A stretch of 64,000 nt of DNA from Eutrigla gurnardus (taxonomy: Eukaryota > Chordata > Actinopteri > Perciformes > Triglidae), in assembly GCA_963514095.1 (NCBI GenBank), contig OY741270.1, forward strand, positions 18,326,554-18,390,553, read 5' to 3'. This document shows, piece after piece, positions 51,601-64,000 of the stretch. Both the position numbers and the translations under genes were made by a program. Position 1 is the stretch's first letter. Each line of letters starts with the position of its first letter. A model generated the notes under the pieces. The model was given only the letters and a program-made list of their open reading frames with translations. It was not told where the DNA came from and ran no database searches.

Positions 51601-52140
51601 ATTTCTTACTGTGTGCATTTTCTTGATGTCCAGAGATTTGATAATGTTGCTAAAACATTGAAGTCCGAGGGCATCAAGAGAAAATGTAGCGAGGTAACAG
51701 ATAACTGTAGAACAGCATAGAAGGCCTATCATATGCACATCATCTTGTTTCATTCAGAGTCAAATTTGGAATAGAATTTAGAAGTTCATTAACTTACTGA
51801 CAAACTGGCTGCGATCACCTCTGGATAAGCATTTCCAATTCTGGCCATAGAAGACTTCGATGACTACATTCAGTAACTTTTGGTGCTCAATGCATCCAGA
51901 AACGACATCGAGGATGAACTTCTTATGTAGAGAATTCATGTTCTGCAACACATAGCCAAATAACAAATGAGACATTCAGGGGTGTCAGTAAAAGAAACAC
52001 CAGGGCACTGATCTGGCTCTACCTACCTGCAGATCATTTGAAGCATTTTGCATGAAGTCATCCAAACACTGTCTGCTTGTGCTGAACTTATCGAGCAGCA
52101 CGATGGCCTCCTTGGCAAGTGATCCATAGTTCGATGCCAT
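48678..52140 (-). CDS. cfap99: Cilia- and flagella-associated protein 99, complete
   Basis: Axoneme-associated protein of motile cilia and sperm flagella. Fourteen coding exons, right to left: 52027-52140, 51798-51942, 51610-51704, 51409-51515, 51151-51328, 50931-51011, 50647-50715, 50385-50471, 50185-50273, 49872-50076, 49551-49692, 49304-49455, 49009-49214, 48678-48909; total 1902 nt, 633 residues. The N-terminal globular part shows KKFILDVVSGCIEHQKLLNV, ICYLATFSLDALGLQCFSNI, IKSLDIKKM and LLRWRPEMEVLM, closely like human CFAP99. A Pro/Lys linker follows (TKPKPRPLPMPELIPQQEKS). From about residue 300 to the end the protein is almost wholly charged helix (RRYAEKRLQEEKEMRDLVQQ, EEQQEKREHILEERQKKRQL), a predicted long coiled coil. 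It lies head-to-head with zfyve28, its neighbour in human 4p16. Confidence 0.88.
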
Positions 52141-54232
52141 TTTGTATTGATCTGCAGAAAGCTCTGAGATTGATAACTCTGTTTAAAAGATATTTGCATG
52201 CAGAAAAGCCCGGAGAAGTAGCCTACAGTAGGCGTATGTTGGCCTATAGATTGTTTAAAAAAAAGGAGAAAAAAAGTAGTTTACATCTACAAAAACATCT
52301 ACCTGAGAAGGTCCAAAAATGGCGCTATTAAAAGATATTGTTTCATAGAAACCGCATCGCTCCAAGAAAATTCCCGGAGCTCTTTGTTTTGTGTGCGAAC
52401 CGTTGCTCAGCAACACACTAACAGCCTAAACACAACTGTAACCCGGCTGTTAACTCATAGATGTCGGGGAGGATTTTGTGACATTTATTGGTCTTAACAA
52501 AACTAAATCAACACTCAGTTTATAAGTGAAACTAAATAATACTGGATAATCACTGGCAGGGATTCCTCACAAACACTTACAGTTAAATGAAAAACAGCAC
52601 ATCTTGTTTATTATTTATTTGAATTCACGAGAGTCGTTGTTGTTATTGTTGTGTTGTTTTTGTTCAGCATATCCAAAATGATCATGTTTTTAATCCATCG
52701 GATGCAGATTAACACTGTGACAGCCTGATCCTTTGTTGGCTGCCATAACAATAATTATGACGTACATAATGTGACGCGTGTGCGAGTCATGTGCTGCCTT
52801 CACGTACTGTTGGAAATGTTGCTACAGGCACATCAACCTGATAAATACAACAAAGAAAGGAGAAATAAATGCTGATATAAACAGATTAAGGGAACAGGCG
52901 TATGTGTGATTGTTACAAATAACTGTGGGAGGAGAAGTGACTAACTTCCCAGCAGGCTTTTAAAGGGTTAGTGGGAAGCTGACGAATGAACAAATCACAT
53001 GGAAATCTTAGTCCCACAAGGCATCATCTGATTTCCTACCAATATCTGGTGAACATAAATTATTTTAGGGACATGTAAGCAAAGTCACTAAGTTGTCACC
53101 AGGTACAACTGACTCAACCGTCAACTCTTTACTGATGAAGACTGTGTGATGAGGCTGAAAGCTCCAGAACAAGCGCGTGGACCTTGAGCTGAGATTGTTT
53201 TGCCACCTGGTGATTTTCCCAGTCAAGAGTGAATTGCCCAACTCAATTTACATTACTGAGTCACTTGAATTCAAATCCACCGCTCAAAAATCTGTTGTGT
53301 TACTTTACTTAAAGGCCATCGCTGTGCAGAATGATGTAGGTCTTCCTGTGCGTAAAGTTTGACACTATAGATATTTTTCACCGTCATCTGCTGGAGAGGG
53401 AACATCTCTCTGTCCTAACATCAAATTGGAATTTATGACCTGTACAGAAAAGTGTGATTTTATGAGTCACAGCCAATCATGATGGCCCAGTTTGCAATTT
53501 ACACAAGTTTGCTGCAGTAACTTAAAACCTCCAGTGCACAAACGCTATTCTTGAATTTGCATTAAGGTATGAGACAACTTGAGTCCAGCAGTCAAACCTT
53601 TAAAATTCAAAAATATTTTTCATATTCACAAAATCTAGAAAGAGTAGGTCCAAATGTATTATTTTAGCTATAACTACTGAATATGTAACTTGGTAATTCA
53701 ATTTTTTTTGGAAACCCATAACAGACACTAATCATTGTTAAAGTCTCACTGTAGGCCTTAATGCTTACATGCTCTGCTTTTTTCTATCATATTCCCGACC
53801 AAAGCGGTTGGGAGCACGATATTTGGGAGCCGCACGTGAAGGCATCATTTCCTGGGAAAGTGGGAGGTGAATGTTGTCAACGTGACTGTCATCAAGTAAC
53901 GTTAGAGGGGCAGAGAACGGCAGAGCCGTCTGTGCTCCGCTCGTCTGTATTGTCGGGACTTGGAAAGTGGCCGGGCGGGGGAGACAGGCAGCCAACCTCG
54001 GCGTTCAGGGAAGATGGAAATAAGTCGCTGTTGACGAATATCTCTTTTGTACGCTTTCATTGCCGCGTTGTTACGTCCAGGACAACTTACCGTGCGTTGC
54101 GTTTTTGTACATTTAGCGTGTTGGAACCCACCAGCGCTAGCTAGCTTAGCAACCGACCGCTGATACTGTCAGACGCACAGGTACAGGAGAGGAGAGGAGG
54201 GCTTGGTGACAAAGGAAGGTGGCGAGGTAACG
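52141..54232. other. Intergenic region between cfap99 and zfyve28 (head-to-head)
   Basis: The left part holds repeat copy B. The stretch 52,600-53,760 is AT-rich with nothing I recognise. From about 53,780 the DNA becomes GC- and CpG-rich up to the zfyve28 start codon and should be its promoter and 5' UTR. Frames at 53,761-54,144 and 53,765-53,995 are by-products of this composition. Confidence 0.55.
52474..52575. repeat. Repeat copy B upstream of cfap99
   Basis: Direct-orientation relative of copy A at 48236-48327. The first 27 bases differ at one position, the middle is diverged and slightly longer, and the last third is again close (AATACTGGATAATCAC). Confidence 0.6.
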
Positions 54233-54268
54233 ATGAACCGCTTTCGAAAGTGGCTGTATAAGCCCAAG
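54233..54268 (+). CDS. zfyve28: Lateral signaling target protein 2 homolog, first coding exon (partial gene)
   Basis: Only the first coding exon is in the window: twelve codons, MNRFRKWLYKPK, followed by a GTAAGT donor. This dodecamer is the start of human ZFYVE28 (LST2), a FYVE-domain protein that binds PI3P on endosomes and promotes EGF-receptor degradation. The head-to-head partner cfap99 is also the neighbour in human, which supports the call from so short a piece. The FYVE domain lies right of the window. Confidence 0.85.
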
Positions 54269-54763
54269 GTAAGTTATCTTGGATTCGCACACTGTGTCAG
54301 TTCTACAGTCAGTCATTTATTTGAATGCATGGCTTTGGGGATATAGCTAGCAAATCAGCCGACCAGAGTGCCACACGTCTGCTAACGTTAGCCTGTGTTT
54401 CTGATGTTACACTGTATTAACCAGAAGCTATCCCTTTGTTGTTGTTGTTGATGCCCTTGTTTTCAGTCGCAGGGCTCACAATGTTACAGCCTGACAGTGT
54501 ACACTGAATTGTACTGAACGAATGCCTTCAGCTGGCATTGTCATTAATGTTAAGTATTGTTGAAGGGATTTTCTTTTGGTATTATAGTCACAAATTCTAG
54601 GTAAAAACCATAATACTTATGATATAATAGCAGCAAGAAAAGCAACAATAATGCTAAAACACTAATACTAATAGTGTTAATAATGTCAATACTAATAAAG
54701 TCGTTATTTTACAGAATAAGAAATTAAAAAGTAAAATACCTAAGTAAATAAAAAGGAATATAC

Positions 54764-55100
54764 AGGTTATTTTCTCAATTAACTGATTCATCATTAGGTG
54801 AGTAAAATGTCATAAAATAATGAAACAAAGAAGAAGAAAAAGCCCATCAAAATTGCCTGAGGATATTAATGGTTTTATATATTTTATTTATATAACAGTT
54901 GTATTCCAAATGGTATTTAATTTACTATCACATAAGAAAAAGACATGCAGCAAAATATCATAGCCGAGAAGCTGGAAGCTAGGTTAAAATATTTTGATAA
55001 TTGCTATTAAAATAATAATGATTATCAAAATAGTTATTTAATTCTGATTTATTAACTTTAAATGTTTAATTAAATGTCCAAATTGTTTCAGCTCTGTTGC
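54764..55100. repeat. Interspersed repeat copy 2
   Basis: Contains TATTTTCTCAATTAACTGAT, AGAAGCTGGAAGCTAGG and GATTATCAAAATAGTTATTT, and ends AATTGTTTCAGCTCT. Same family as 17195-17397 and 58123-58665, judged by motif order. Confidence 0.55.
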
Positions 55101-58100
55101 ATTTGAATGGTTGTGTTTTGTTTGTTGACTGCGACACCATGCCAAACTGGAGAAATTGTTGTTAAAAGCAAAATGTATCGCATCAACTGCTGCTCAGGCC
55201 CAGGATATACCATTTATAGGCAAAAATCACCGCTTTTGGGTTGATTAGTAATGGATGTGCTAAGATTCTTTAAATAATGCTCAGAGTGTGGAAACCTGCC
55301 TGACACAGCAGAGGAAGTATTGAGGCTTGATCGCCTTGTTAAATGAACAGTTAATATATGCCAGCTGCAGCACTTTTTAGATTGAGTGAATGTGAATATT
55401 TCTCCAGGGAGGGAATTCTTGTTAACTTTTAGGTTTAAGGAGGAGAATTTGTAAAGCCCTCTACCTAATGCGACAACTTGCACGCACACTTAACTGCATA
55501 AATCTTAAGAAAGTTTTCAGTGATTATTATATAATTTATTTTCTGCTGTATCATCATAAAGCATTTAAAGTTACTTGCGTAATAAACAGTCACAGATTTT
55601 TGTTCCCAAGTTGGATTGAGAAACTCCTACTTGGTCTTCTCCTAGAGAATCGACCCAATTACTCATATGATGTTATGCAAAGTTTTACTGGGAAGTCTGA
55701 GCAAATGTTCCCCTGAAAAGCTCTTTGTGAAATGATGCACACCACTTGTACTACACAGTATTCTAATGCGGCCTCTTCTGGAGGATGGGTACGAAAGGTT
55801 ATTATTATCAACTGCAGAGGATTTATATAAAAAAAATATAGATTAAAAAAAAGAATCCCTGAAATTTTTGTACTCAATTAAAAAATCTTGACTTTTAATA
55901 AAGTTGTTTGTTCTAGTCGACACATCCAAGTCCAGAGCAAGTCATGGACTACCATGGTGTATTTATACATAAGAGCTGCACATTAACATAATGCATCATA
56001 ACTGCTGTACATTATGAATCCTGAAAGCAGATTTTTCTATTGATAGAAATGGAGGAAAATACAGACAGCTCTTAAACAAGTTGGTGGTGCATTGTTGTGT
56101 GGCATAGAAAATGAAAGTCTTGCTTTATTTAAAATATTTTCTAATAGGCACTATACATGATTTATTCACTGATTTATCCGTTTTTTGATAATAGAAGACA
56201 GCTGCGTTTCCATACCCAATAATAATTGGGAGTTTTTGCAACAATAATGTCAGACAGGGATACCATAATGGGCCTGTGATTATATATTACCCACCTGCTC
56301 TTTGCCACGCACATGCACCTGCTTCACTCCTTTTTTCTCTGTTTAACCATGCTTGCTGTCACAGCATTTTGATGGCCCATTGTTGGGGTTAGGCCTAAGT
56401 GTTGGGGTTCACCAGAGTATTGTCACATTCATGAATGACTAGTAACTCTGAAGTGCTGAGCTATTACATCAGAGCCTTTTCTGCCAAATCACAGCCATGG
56501 TAGGAATTAACTGAATTACACATAAGTCCGTGGGTTTTAAATGATCAGTTCTGCCTCAAAGTAGAGTAATGGAGAAAAGTGCTACATGCCTCTGTAATTA
56601 TGCCAATCAGTATGAAAAGACAACAGTAATAAAAGAACGGTTATGATCACAGCAACCAAGCAAGTTGTTTCTCTTTTGCAGAGAGGGAGAAAATATTTCT
56701 GTTGTATTTAAAATGTGTGCCCAACCCACATAATCTGGCATTTACAGTTGAAACACCGCATAGCATCGTCATTTTGCATCAACAGTAAGCCGTTTATTAT
56801 TGAACTATGTTCTCCTGGAGACAGAAAAGTGTTGAATCAGCATGTTCCCTTGACTGAAGTGGCGCTATTGATATTTCCAGAGCAGCTCTTTGCTTCCCCA
56901 GATAAGTCCCACTAAGGAGGACTTTCTTTTGCCCCTGCTACACAATCCCTTCCCAGTGCGTTAAAGAGAGTGCAGCTCTGTGAGGGACATTATGTACCTG
57001 CCTATTGACTCTGTCCTCAAAGGGCTGCCTTCTAGAAAAAAGATGAATGTGTAAGAATGGATTGTCCTGCTATGTGGCTGTGGGGGAAAGGCTGTAATGG
57101 TTACCCAAAGTAAGGGTATTTTTCACATTCCTTTTGGGCCTTTAAACTGGTTTATCTGTTTATTGTGTGAATAGTATTCTTCATTTCCTAAAAAATCTAC
57201 TACTCCCTCTAGGTATTGTTTGTTTTTATTCGACTGCTCATTAGTTGAACTTTGACTGTACATTCTGCAGGGAGAGGTTTTAGATAAGTAAAGAGGCTTT
57301 AGAGAGGGTCAAATCAGTGGAGATGTATTCATCAAAAATCCCATTCAGCACACATACAAAGACGAGACCTGGCTCAGGTTTCTGCACTGCCAAAATGGCC
57401 AGTATATCCTCACCTCTCATTCATCAGCAGCAAACTTTAGGGTGACCGGTGGCAGGTAAGAGAGATGTCAGGAGGCTAAATCTGTACCCTTACTCTGTCG
57501 CTTGTGCTCCTCTCTTGGTTGTTATTCCATTAGGCATCCTGGAGCTGACCTTCAGCTCCACACCACCTCATCTGTCAGTGTGACAGGCTCACAGCTCGCA
57601 CCAGGCCCCGTACACTCACCTCCATCTATAGGATGCTTATTATTTGCCTTTTATTCCCCCCCTCTCCCCACCGGACAGTTTAGTGCATGGGTAGCCGATC
57701 ATTTCTGCACTCGTTGATAGCAAGTGTATGATCATATGTAATATTAATGCTGGATTACTTTGATGAGGTTATCCAACATCTAGCAGATTTGACCATTTAA
57801 GAAGTTAGAGGCAAGTAGGTTTTCAGTGTAACTTCCACAAATGTATTGCATCAAAGCCTACATTTCTGCACCTTGACTTCTTATGCTGTACATCCTTTTA
57901 GAGTAGAATGATGGATTCAGTTTGTAACATGTTTGTATACAGCTTTATCATATAATAAAAGGAAAGACCCATTTTGGCTTGTAAAATATCAAACTAGTTT
58001 ACAAGGTTTTCTCTTGGCAGATCTTATGATTTGCACTGTATTTGAAGGTTAGGTGTATTGCAGGGCATTGCAATAACATATTGCAATGTATTTGCTTTTT

Positions 58101-58122
58101 TTTATGTTGTATCTAATTAGTA

Positions 58123-58665
58123 GAGCTGCATCTAACTACTATTTTTCATGATTAATCTGAAAACTAATTTTTTAATCCAAAGTATATATCAAAAACATGT
58201 CTGATTTTTAGTTTAGTACTTGACTTCAATCAAATGGTTGTGACATGGATTTATTTATTCACTGGATTGATATGCAATTAAGATAATCAAATGTATTTTT
58301 GCATCACTGTGGGGCACGGGAAATAATTGTAGCAATTTACAGACATGACATTGATTCCTTTTTTTCCACCGTACCCCTAATATTTACACTTATGTTTGTA
58401 GCTCTATCATTATTTTCTTTAGAAATTCAATTACTTTCTTGATTGATAAAATATCATGACATGTATTCTATGACATATCAAACATTTATGAAAAAGGCCC
58501 ATTACAATTGCCTAAAGCCCAGGTCCAAAAACCCAAATGCATTTGATTTGCTAACCCCTAGATGACCAAGGAAACCAGCAAATATGTATTTGATTAAAAA
58601 ATGGAACCAATCGGTTTTTGGCTTTGTGATTTAAAAAAAAATCAATCATTTCAGCTTGAAATAAT
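58123..58665. repeat. Interspersed repeat copy 3
   Basis: Opens with AGAGCTGCATCTAACTACTA, contains CCAGGTCCAAAAACCCAAAT, TAGATGACCAAGGAAACCAG and CAAATATGTATTTGATTAAA, and ends AATCAATCATTTCAGCT. The ends are roughly inverted copies of each other (AGAGCTGC... / ...TTTCAGCT), which fits a short non-autonomous element. Confidence 0.6.
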
Positions 58666-60857
58666 AATAATCATTATCAAGCCTCCATAAAAGATGCTTT
58701 AGAGATGTCAGAAAGAAGACCTGACATGTTGACAGCTGATTGTTTCAACAAAGCAACACAATTTTACTCATCCACCCAAAAGCTACGTTTCCTTCTGTTG
58801 CCAGCTGTGTGGGCTCTACTTAAAATGCAGCAGTCCAATTAGATTTTGAAAGGAAATGTTCAACTATGAAGAAGTGGTTATGGCAAATTGTTAATATGGC
58901 AGTAAAAGCTACGTATATATGTCTAATAAAAAAAAAAGTTTCCAATTAGTAAAGTTTTTTTATGTTTTGAAAACCCAAGAAACATTGAAGTTTAAAATTG
59001 TTTGTAATCATGGAAGAAATAATGAGTGATCTTTTCATGATCTATTGTTCGAGTTTCTGTTTGTTAAAGAAACATTCCAGTCTAATTCTGACTTCTCGCC
59101 ATTAGCAGAGATTTCTTCTATCTTCAACACATTTTGTGTGCATCAGTGTTTGCATTTTATACTTTAGTAGAGCTCAGCCTACCTGTTTTAACCGCCATTC
59201 ACTGCCATTCATTTTGAAATGAGCTAGCTGGTAATATCAAGTACAAGAGAGTCTCATTTCTATATACGTTGACCTCAATCACAAGCACACTCTCTTTTTA
59301 GTTCACAAGGAACACATGTTCCCTTGACTGCATCCCATTGGACAAAAGTTTTCTCACTGGCTCTGATTGGACTTTGTAACCAGGAAGCGGTGAGATAAAC
59401 AACGCTTGTATGAGATACTGCTCAACGTTGGTTTACTATACACAATTCAATGTAGAGAAGAAAATACTCAGAGAACAACTTCACAACATCTGAGCATTGA
59501 GAATTTGAGCTATAAGGGGCTTTTAATAAGAAGTTATACCTAACCTACCTTTTATAAACATTTTCAGTTGCATTCTGTAACGTTCATTGAATATGGACGA
59601 AACATAAACAAACAAACATCTTACAATATCTAAATTATATAACAATTTTGGTAGACATGGTAGAGGTTGATGTAAATGAGGTGGCCAATGTTGCCAATGG
59701 ACAATAACATTTAGTAACACTGCTATGGTCCTTTTTAAATGTAATTTTTTTCTTCTTTCCTCATTTTTAATTTGAGATTCCTTTGTATTGGATGAATCAT
59801 GGGAAGAAGTAGGTAATTTGAAGGCATCAACTTGGGCTCTAGGAACTTGGAAGGCATTTTTCACAATTTCTTGACAGACCAAACAATTATCCTAGAAAAT
59901 AATTAAACTCTGCTCCTCTTTAAGTTGATTCCTATACATGTAGGTACTTTTACGGAATTAATATATTGTCATATTAAAAAAAAGTAAAAGAAAAGAAAAA
60001 AACGATAATGTTTATTTAAATCAGATCACCATTTTTCGTACTGGGACATATTTTGCCACAGTTTTCAACAACTGAGAGTAGTTGAAGCAATTAGGATCTT
60101 GTCAATTCTGCACTGTTGGCATGGAGTCGATGGAAGAGGGAACAGCAAACTGCTGAGCAGTGGCCAGTGTGGCTTCATATTTAGCCTTGTTTCTGGAATT
60201 CCTTGTGGACGTCCCATTCTGCTTACCCACCAGCCATGCAGTAATTGATTTGGTGTCAGCTGCCGGGATTTAGAGAGCCGACCCCAGTGCAGATTGAGAC
60301 AGGCCCGGCGATTGAAGGCCTTTTTAAATTCATTGCAGGTTTGGGGAATCAGGGCCCACTGTCCGAGGCATGGGGAAGTGATGATTGGAAGAAAATAGCT
60401 GTGAGAGAAGAGAGAGATTTAAAGGTACCACAGAGAATCAGCTTGGCCTGCAATCGACTTGAGAGCCTGCATTCATTTTCTACACCCAATTTCTTATTGG
60501 TGATAATCGGTACCTTCTCTGATCAGAGGCTTACTTTCCTCTCTTCAATGGCAGTGATGAACATAAAGCATGCATTCAAGGTGTCCTTTCTCTATATTAT
60601 GAGTCTGATTGTTCTAGGAAGAGCCAGCAACCCCTCCTGCTCTGCGTTCTGTCTTATCAGCAGGGAGGGAAGGGAAAGGAGGGTAGGAGGAGAACAGTAG
60701 GCCTGTATTTTTGGGATTAGATTTTAGCCTTGGTTACATTTGGCAGGAGATCCGTTGAGAAGATGTTGGTCTTTATCAGCTCTAGTGTTTCTTACTGGAC
60801 TCTAAAACTTTGATATTGTAACTCATATTTTAATGGAAAACAGTATGTGTTAAATAG

Positions 60858-60858
60858 A

Positions 60859-60928
<70 letters not shown>

Positions 60929-60931
60929 TAT
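60858..60931. repeat. (TA)n tract with inverted tetranucleotide flanks
   Basis: About 25 TA units flanked on the left by TTTATTTATTTA and on the right by TAAATAAATAAATA, making a near-perfect palindrome of more than 70 bp. Confidence 0.9.
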
Positions 60932-63900
60932 GCCCATCCTGGTGTTTGATGTTCCAGAAGGGAGTGACAAAAGTCATTATAGTCTTACTGATACATTCTT
61001 TTAGTTGTGCCTTCTTCATGAGGGAAAGATGGTATAAATGACAGTGTTCATGCAAAGTACTTCTTTACCAAATAAAGGTTTGTTATGGGTAAAATCCTAT
61101 TTTGAGAAGTGGAAAAGATGCAAACAGAACATTACTGCCCCTTGTTTATTGGTGCAGTTCCAGGTGCAATCCCATTTGCACAAGCATGTTGGCTCGCAAA
61201 CATTTCATCTCCGCAGACAGATGTTTACTCACACAAGTACTGTTGCTGTCCACTGCTGTCATTGTGGGACCGCCGGGGCAACGCCATCTCTCAGTCACTG
61301 TTGGTAGCAAGGAAAGGTTTATGGTTAACATGTTCAGCCATGAAGAGGGGAAGCAGGTCAACATTTCATGGAGGAATCATGACAGGGCATAGTTGGGTTT
61401 GCTTCAGTTTGTTTTTTTTATGTTAGACATGCCAGTGTTTCTGTTGCTGGCGTTCATGTATAAAGGGCATGCATCTTCACCAATCTTGCCAGCTCTCCAG
61501 GGCTCATCCGCCATGAAAAATGTCAATTTTTCATTTTTAAAATTCCCCTTACTCTCTGTAGCTGCAATTAAACAGCTTTTTTTGGGGATTGTATACTCGG
61601 ATTGGATCTTACATAAGAACATCCCTGTGATTGCTGAGAAAAGGGTGTCCCCATTTTTCACGACTTCTAGCCACCTAAATCCTAAACACCACCCCGTGTC
61701 ATGCTAAACCATGTGCCAGGCACATGCACTGGTCATTGCTGAGTCCAAATGCCAGATTAGGGCAGCCTGCTGAGAGCAGACAGACACGCAGATTATGTCA
61801 TCAGTCCAGATGGGCAGACCACTCTGAATATATTGAGTCATTGAAGTTAAATGTGTGATCTGCTGTGGATCCAACTCTCAGCTGGATAGTGCAGACATAC
61901 TCATCTGCAGTCTGTGATCGGTGCCATTGATTAAATTGCACGTTTATTTAATGGAGAGCCTTGAAATGTAAATGATGTTAAGACTGTTTGTGCCTGAGTA
62001 GTCACCATCAATAACTTTGTACCTGCAGAAAGCAACACGGCGGCGAGAAAAGAAACTCCTGATGCAAGCTGAACATGAAAGGAATGAGTCAACACAACTG
62101 AATGCACTTCAGCATAACACTGCATTTTTAGAAAGATTCTACTTTTTTCTTCTGCCAAACTTAATATAAATAATGGTCGAGGAAGTTTCCTTGTTTGTTA
62201 CCAAAATGATTGGCTCGCTCTTGCCTGGGCTTTTATGCTGAGTCCTGAATAATAAATAAACTGATGAACTGTATCCGGCTGCTTTTTTGCCAGTCTGCCA
62301 ACTGACTGGATGAAGCCGAGTGAACTGGTCCCCCCCCCCTAAAATATTTGCCTCTCATCCTTGGAAGGCAGCCAGAAGGCAGCAAAGTGAGCCTGGAATA
62401 GAGTAAGGAGGGCAGAGGCAAGGTTTCTCATAAGTCCCTTAAGTGGGCTCAATGTGCACGCACTGATGCTACGGACGTTCATGAAGCATTAGCCTGATGG
62501 CCTCCATCATCTGCACACTCTGAATCGAAATAAAGCCCGGAATCAGTCGTTCAAGGAGAAAGCTGGCTGAGAAGATGAAAATGTTGATCGTACAGCAGCA
62601 AGCAAACTCTCAGTTAACACGCTTGAATAAGCATCACACTGTCATTGCCTGTCATTGATTTACTGTTAATCAAAAGGGACATATATTTTACTGAGTCATT
62701 GTGTGACACTGTGATTGAGGGGGCTTAACAGTAATTGTCCCCCTGGATGAAGTTATGGTAGCCTAATAGTCTGAAATGATGGGTTTGTGACCGCAATGGG
62801 TAAGAGTATTTGAGTCATCTGAAAGAGAGGGCACCCAGGACAGCAAAAGTATAACAGGAGAGTGGCATGCCACAGGGGACAAGTCCCGAATCTGCTGAAT
62901 CATTTCCTAACTTATGTAATAGCACAACTGCTATTGGTGATGATGACACAACTTACAAGCTCAGGAGTCAGATTCCCAAATGTTCCAACACTTACTTTTG
63001 ATTAACTGTTTTAATAACCTTGTTGGAAGGTGTCGTTTTCCACCTTTTAAATTTCATTGTCACAATATGCTTATTTGTTTCAGTCTGGAGGTTTATGAAG
63101 TACTTTTACAATACTTTACTCTGGACAAACCTATCTTATGTAAGCAGACAGCAAAGTATTTTTGCTTTTCAGAGTCTAACATCATCACTGACTCATAGTC
63201 CATGCAACAAATGAAATATTACCATTTTAGGTTTTACATTTAAAATTCAAACAACAGTCTGTATTTCATGAATTGTATGGCCTCACCTGTCAGAGACAGC
63301 TGCCATTATGGTAGCCCTGTTAGTCAGAGGTGTACTTAATGTGATTACATGTTACAGAAGCATTACTACTTTGACTTTTGCCGTGACTCAGGATTTGGCT
63401 GTACCAGCTGCTAGAAAGCTAGTTTAGCTAGCAAAAGATATTTAATGTGTAAGTTTGTTAGCAAGAAACATCTGTAATTCAGTCCAACAAAAGCAATCAA
63501 CTAGGCCAAACAAGATATCAAGATATACTGCCGATACTTGTAGATATGGCTTTGATTAATTTATATATGTTTTATTAGTAGGGAATGGATATAATAAGTA
63601 TTACAGTGTTTTAATAAGAGTTACATCAACTGGGAGGACTGGAATGGGATCTTTGCAGCAGTAAAAAACTATGGGTCATGGGATTTCGCTAGTACCAAAG
63701 AATGGATCATGTAGAACTCCCCTCAAAAAACAAGACAATAGCATCACAGCTCTCATTACTGACCAAATGTACAGATGACCTGCCAACTTTTCTGAATCTG
63801 ACCAAGCATCTCCTGTAGTTTCTCATAATATTTAGCAAATGTAGTGATATAAATCTCCATTTAGTATACAATAATGTTACACTAGGCTGTTACAAACTGC

Positions 63901-64000
63901 TGTTGCATGGCTTTCACACTGGTGTCAGAAATGGGGGGAGTAGACTTAATCTTTTCATACCTTTTTTATTTTTTCAAGATTTGATAAATTATTATTCCAC

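Larger units (their letters stand above)
54269..64000 (+). other. zfyve28: First intron of zfyve28 (to window edge)
   Basis: More than 9.7 kb with no further coding exon; the next expected residues (a DPQLLA-like segment) are not found. It contains two interspersed repeat copies, a (TA)n palindrome and several less AT-rich islands (about 60,120-60,700, 61,130-61,400, 62,430-62,780) that could be regulatory. Confidence 0.7.

Overview
This 64 kb window is nuclear genomic DNA of a bony fish, most likely a spiny-rayed (acanthomorph) teleost. The genes are split by short introns with GT-AG borders. Their products are closest to teleost and human proteins. The non-coding DNA carries long (GT)n tracts and interspersed repeats of types I recognise from teleost genomes. 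No bacterial, phage or CRISPR features are present. Gene names rest on protein motifs and remembered family sequences, because no search could be run.

Layout from left to right. (1) 1-10,290, plus strand: the 3' half of itpk1 (inositol polyphosphate kinase); its first exons lie left of the window. (2) 10,510-16,950, minus strand: complete plk4 (centriole-duplication kinase), convergent with itpk1. (3) 18,240-24,900, minus strand: complete hspa4l (Hsp110 chaperone). Its upstream DNA has CCAAT boxes, a TATA-like box and a heat-shock-element-like GAA array. (4) 26,750-29,560, plus strand: chmp3 (ESCRT-III), head-to-head with hspa4l. (5) 30,742-37,100, plus strand: reep1 (ER-shaping hairpin protein) with a longer C-terminal tail than the human 201-residue form. 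(6) 38,810-40,552, minus strand: mrpl35 (mitochondrial ribosome). (7) 41,945-47,742, minus strand: a nine-exon gene for a cysteine-rich single-pass membrane protein that I cannot name. (8) 48,230-52,140, minus strand: cfap99 (cilium/flagellum protein). (9) 54,233 to the right edge, plus strand: first coding exon of zfyve28 and more than 9.7 kb of its first intron.

Splice borders were worked out by hand. For every complete gene the exon lengths sum to a whole number of codons: plk4 929 aa, hspa4l 832, chmp3 220, reep1 299, mrpl35 176, the receptor-like protein 343 and cfap99 633. The genes do not form one pathway. Their order is a mosaic of blocks that in human lie on different chromosomes: hspa4l-plk4 (4q28), chmp3-reep1-mrpl35 (2p11), cfap99-zfyve28 (4p16) and itpk1 (14q32).

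I found no clearly new biological system. The items most worth a second look are the unnamed cysteine-rich receptor-like gene, a possible alternative first exon of plk4, the GAA array upstream of hspa4l, the extended reep1 tail, a foldback element inside the receptor-like gene, and a pair of related ~95 bp repeats bracketing cfap99.
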